DNA from: Ureibacillus aquaedulcis
Lineage (GTDB): Bacteria; Bacillota; Bacilli; Bacillales_A; Planococcaceae
Assembly (NCBI RefSeq): GCF_030418165.1
Contig: NZ_JAUHTQ010000001.1
Span: forward strand, 1-64,000
DNA: 64,000 bases
Direction of reading: 5' to 3'
Position numbers and translations under genes: made by a program. The notes beneath the pieces were generated by a model. That model had not been told where the DNA came from. It saw nothing but the letters and a program-made list of their open reading frames with translations, and searched no databases. This document shows, piece by piece, positions 61,491 to 64,000 of this stretch (positions within the stretch are counted from its first letter, which is position 1; each line of letters begins with the position of its first letter).

Positions 61491-62135
61491 ATGAATCAAG
61501 CGATTATTTTTGATATGGATGGTACCTTATTTCAAACAGATAAAATTTTGGAGCCAGCATTAGAAGAAACATTTGATGTTTTAAGGGAAAAGGGTTTATG
61601 GGTTGGAGAGACGCCAATAGAAAAATACCGCAAAATTATGGGTGTGCCTTTATCGGTTGTTTGGGAAACGCTATGTCCCAATTTTTCAAAAGATGTCAGA
61701 CAGAAAAGTAATGAGCTATTTCAAGAAAAGCTTAACGAGATGATTCGTAGACACAAAGGGGCACTCTATCCAAATGTGATCTTGACTCTCCAAACATTAA
61801 GCTCAAAATATCTCCTTTTCATCGCCAGTAACGGCTATAAAGATTATCTACAAACAATAGTTGATACATATGACTTGAATCTAATTTTTAAAAACATCTA
61901 TAGCATTCAGTTGATACCATCAGGGGATAAATCTGAATTGGTAAAGAAGGTTGTGGAAGAAAATAAGCTCATAAAAGCGTGGGTAGTGGGCGATCGATTG
62001 TCTGATTTTAAAGCTGCTAAAGAAAATGGGTTAATATCGATAGGGGTGAATTTTGATTTTGCCCAAGAGGATGAACTAAAGCAAGCTGATATTGTCATTA
62101 ATGATATAAAAGAATTAACGACTTTAATTCCATAA
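61491..62135 (+). CDS. HAD family phosphatase
   Basis: 214 aa. HAD motifs in order: AIIFDMDGTLFQTD (nucleophile Asp), ASNGYKDYL (motif II Ser/Asn variant), LVKKVVEENK (Lys) and AWVVGDRLSDFKAAKENG (motif IV). The cap sits between motifs I and II, as in phosphoglycolate phosphatase-like enzymes. Substrate unknown. GGAGGGAAG before the ATG. Confidence 0.9.
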   Translation: MNQAIIFDMDGTLFQTDKILEPALEETFDVLREKGLWVGETPIEKYRKIMGVPLSVVWETLCPNFSKDVRQKSNELFQEKLNEMIRRHKGALYPNVILTLQTLSSKYLLFIASNGYKDYLQTIVDTYDLNLIFKNIYSIQLIPSGDKSELVKKVVEENKLIKAWVVGDRLSDFKAAKENGLISIGVNFDFAQEDELKQADIVINDIKELTTLIP

Positions 62136-62235
62136 TTAGTGTGCAGGACTAAATAAACGTGTTATTTAACTTCCTGTAGTTTGGAGATAATAGCGGAGTA
62201 GGAAAATATGAACTCATTTGGGAGGAGAAATTAAT

Positions 62236-62601
62236 TTGAGAAGCGCAAGTCCATATATCTTTATAGAAAACTGTCTTGAAATAATGGAGTACTATCGGAA
62301 TATTTTAAATGGTGAAATTCAAAATGTCAGGCAAACGGAGGATGGAAAGTGTTTGCATGCAGAACTTGTTGTAGGTGATAGCATTATCAATTTTTCAGAT
62401 GATTTTGGGGTAACCAAACAAGGTGATCATATACGGGTGAGCCTGAAGTGTGAAAGTGAAGAAGAAATCACAAGGGTTTATAACGATTTAAGTGTGTCGG
62501 GGAATGTTACAGTGGAACTCCAGCAAACAAATTGGGGAGCATTGCATGCAAATTTAATAGATCAGTTTGGTGTTGGCTGGCTTTTGAATTTCCAAAAGTG
62601 A
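62236..62601 (+). CDS. VOC family protein (PhnB-like)
   Basis: 121 aa. SPYIFIENCLEIMEYYRNILNGEIQNVRQTEDG (residues ~4-36) and DQFGVGWLLNFQK are the standard PhnB/3-demethylubiquinone methyltransferase-like VOC marks. TTG start after GGGAGGAG at eight bases. Possibly co-transcribed with the HAD gene (100-base gap). Confidence 0.85.
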   Translation: MRSASPYIFIENCLEIMEYYRNILNGEIQNVRQTEDGKCLHAELVVGDSIINFSDDFGVTKQGDHIRVSLKCESEEEITRVYNDLSVSGNVTVELQQTNWGALHANLIDQFGVGWLLNFQK

Positions 62602-62734
62602 GGAGAACCAGCTTTCGCTAATCACGAAGATGGTGGCAGAGCGTTATGATGGATAGCTTCCAAAAATGAGGAAGCATAATTTTTAGAAATCTGCGCATTC
62701 TAAGACTGGTCAGAACACAACTGATTCATCCTTC

Positions 62735-62772
62735 TAAAAAAACCGGTTTCGACTAGAAATCGGTTTTTTTAT
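62735..62772 (+). terminator. Intrinsic terminator
   Basis: AAAACCGGTTTC pairs with GAAATCGGTTTT and a T tail. Confidence 0.9.
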
Positions 62773-62831
62773 TTGCTTAAAATACCTGATTGGTTGATAA
62801 TTTCACTAAAAATTAAGGGGATGAGTGGAGC

Positions 62832-63269
62832 ATGATCAAACAAGCGAATTTGGGCAATGCGGGAATAGCTTCGGAATTAGCTGTATGGCTTTGGCCAGAC
62901 AATACAATTGAAGAATGCATGAGTGAAATGGAAAAACTGATTGCTTCTGACCGTGCCGCGGTATTCCTTGCTATCTATGAAGGCATGGCGGTTGGATTTG
63001 CACAATGTGAACTGAGAACAGATTATGTAGAGGGAACAGAATCTAGCCCAGTAGGATATTTAGAAGGGCTGTTTGTAAAACCAGGTCACCGTGGGATGGG
63101 TTATGCGAAGCTTCTTGTTGCTCATTGTGAACAATGGGCAAAAAACAAGGGGTGCACAGAATTCGCCAGTGACTGTGAATTACATAATGAAGAAAGTTTG
63201 GCGGTACATTTAAAATTAGGATTCAAAGAGGTAAATCGAATTATTTGCTTTACTAAAAAAATAATATAA
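62832..63269 (+). CDS. Aminoglycoside 6'-N-acetyltransferase-like GNAT
   Basis: 145 aa. AVWLWPDNTIEECMSEMEKLIASD and FLAIYEGMAVGFAQCELRTDYVEGTESSPVGYLEGLFVKPGHRGMGYAKLL follow the AAC(6')-I pattern closely, including YVEG and SPVGYLEGIYV. The closing VHLKLGFKEVNRIICFTK fits. It may acetylate aminoglycosides or a housekeeping substrate; resistance cannot be claimed from sequence. Weak GGGATGAGTGG upstream of the ATG. Confidence 0.85.
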   Translation: MIKQANLGNAGIASELAVWLWPDNTIEECMSEMEKLIASDRAAVFLAIYEGMAVGFAQCELRTDYVEGTESSPVGYLEGLFVKPGHRGMGYAKLLVAHCEQWAKNKGCTEFASDCELHNEESLAVHLKLGFKEVNRIICFTKKII

Positions 63270-63334
63270 ACCTCAATAAAACTAAATTTATGGTAATCTA
63301 TTTAGGAACACGAAATAGAAATGAGGGTTACCTA

Positions 63335-64000
63335 TTGCATGTGAAATCAATTACCTTAATTAGTATAATTAGCGTTATTGGGGCAGTACTCTTCGATGTA
63401 CTGGGTTTGCCGGTCCCCTGGATGCTTGGTCCTTTATTTGCGGTGTTAATTAGTCAATTTTTTATTAAGATTGATCTTTCTTGGCCGGTTCAGTTTCGAA
63501 ATGCAGGACTGATTATCATCGGGATTTCGATTGGCCAAACCTTTCAGTTAAATGTTTTTTCAGGGATGGGTTGGTTGGTGCTGCTGATGCTGCTCATCAA
63601 TATTGCCCTAGTTATTATAAGTATTGCCATGGCCTTTGGCGTCCACAAAATCGGTAACGTTCCATTGAAGACTGCATTAACCTGTACAGTGCCGGGTGGC
63701 TTGAGCCAGATTGTTGTGTTTGCCGAGGAAGAAAAGGATATCAATTTGGCTGTCGTTACATATTTCCACGTTGTACGAGTAGTTAGTATTGTGATGGTCA
63801 TTCCGTTTGTATTGTCGGGACACGTGGTTCAACCGGGAAATGCGGAAAGTATTCTAGATATAGAGCTGCTGCCGTTGCTCCTTTTATTATTGGTAGCCAG
63901 GGCATCTGTATGGATTGGAAAAAAGGTTAAGTTACCAGTACCATACTTTTTAAGTCCTGTTTTATTAATCATGGCGCTCACGCTATTTTCTATAGAAACC
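63335..64000 (+). CDS. AbrB family membrane protein, C-terminus beyond the window
   Basis: First 222 codons of an open frame that runs off the end. It has repeated helices and the paired motif LGLPVPWMLGPLFAVLISQFF (residues ~28-48) and later TVPGGLSQIVVFAEEEKDINLAVVTYFHVVR, diagnostic of the AbrB/PF05145 (ammonia monooxygenase-like) family. Start TTG at 63335 after GAGGG; GTG at 63341 is an alternative. Function unknown, often called a transporter. Confidence 0.82.
   Translation, partial: MHVKSITLISIISVIGAVLFDVLGLPVPWMLGPLFAVLISQFFIKIDLSWPVQFRNAGLIIIGISIGQTFQLNVFSGMGWLVLLMLLINIALVIISIAMAFGVHKIGNVPLKTALTCTVPGGLSQIVVFAEEEKDINLAVVTYFHVVRVVSIVMVIPFVLSGHVVQPGNAESILDIELLPLLLLLLVARASVWIGKKVKLPVPYFLSPVLLIMALTLFSIET

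Noticed and set aside
62590-62680. TTCCAAAA(A/G)TGAGGA twice after the VOC gene
   Set aside because: Two copies 68 bases apart with little similarity between; not counted as an array.
62832-63269. Acquired aminoglycoside resistance gene
   Set aside because: It is similar to AAC(6') proteins but lies among ordinary chromosomal genes without mobile-element marks; no resistance claim is made.

Overview
The window comes from a low-GC, endospore-forming Firmicute of the Bacillaceae / Caryophanaceae (Planococcaceae) type. The evidence is strong AGGAGG ribosome sites, frequent TTG starts, a small acid-soluble spore protein (SspH), CotF/YraG-type coat proteins, and many genes resembling Bacillus 'y' genes (YkuS, YndM, YitT, YqjF, CarD/YdeB, AIM24). 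There are no rRNA or tRNA genes, no CRISPR array, no intact transposase and no phage block. It is chromosomal 'accessory core': short operons separated by clear intrinsic terminators.

Layout. 1-4.6 kb: a hypothetical gene facing a TPP-riboswitch operon for a thiamine-precursor ABC importer (ThiY, a thiamine-binding protein, ThiX, ThiZ) plus a TatD hydrolase. 4.8-9.4 kb: a small membrane protein, an acetyltransferase and a three-gene ABC-2 exporter. 9.4-14.9 kb: YkuS, PAP2 phosphatase, LprI-like lipoprotein, HxlR regulator divergent from an MFS exporter and an aldo/keto reductase, flanked by two tandem-repeat arrays. 15-19.1 kb: small lipoproteins and acetyltransferases, two of them broken. 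19.3-26.5 kb: CNNM/CBS protein with a MerR regulator, sigma factor with membrane anti-sigma, AIM24, YndM, ferredoxin-NADP reductase. 26.9-32.3 kb: sporulation-type operon (two coat proteins and AdhB), an SDR, a GH25/LysM lysozyme and DUF1284. 32.7-40.3 kb: YhfP-type reductase with a thioesterase, a CstR-like persulfide sensor with a TauE/SafE exporter, membrane acyltransferase, CarD, VOC protein and Tag glycosylase. 40.4-51.5 kb: YdjM-like and DUF817 membrane proteins, S9 peptidase, orphan HicB-like protein, an operon of an unusual ketosynthase and a GGDEF/EAL protein, old yellow enzyme and YqjF. 51.6-64 kb: isochorismatase, YitT, spore proteins, VOC proteins, acetyltransferases, a chemoreceptor, a HAD phosphatase and the start of an AbrB-type membrane protein cut by the window end.

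Three things stand out. First, tandem repeats with a 51-52 bp period occur at four separate places, always 3' of a plus-strand gene. Two arrays clearly share an inverted CTCATGGACAA / TTGTCCGTGAG hairpin and a third shows a diverged version. Second, there are about ten intact GNAT acetyltransferases and two wrecked ones, beside other fresh pseudogenes with identifiable lesions (20-bp duplication, nonsense codons, frameshifts, internal deletion). Third, there are several regulatory oddities: three ATAC-N7/8-GTAT sites around cstR, a palindromic MerR operator, a TTG start reached across a hairpin, and a possible IS200/IS605-type RNA end without its gene.
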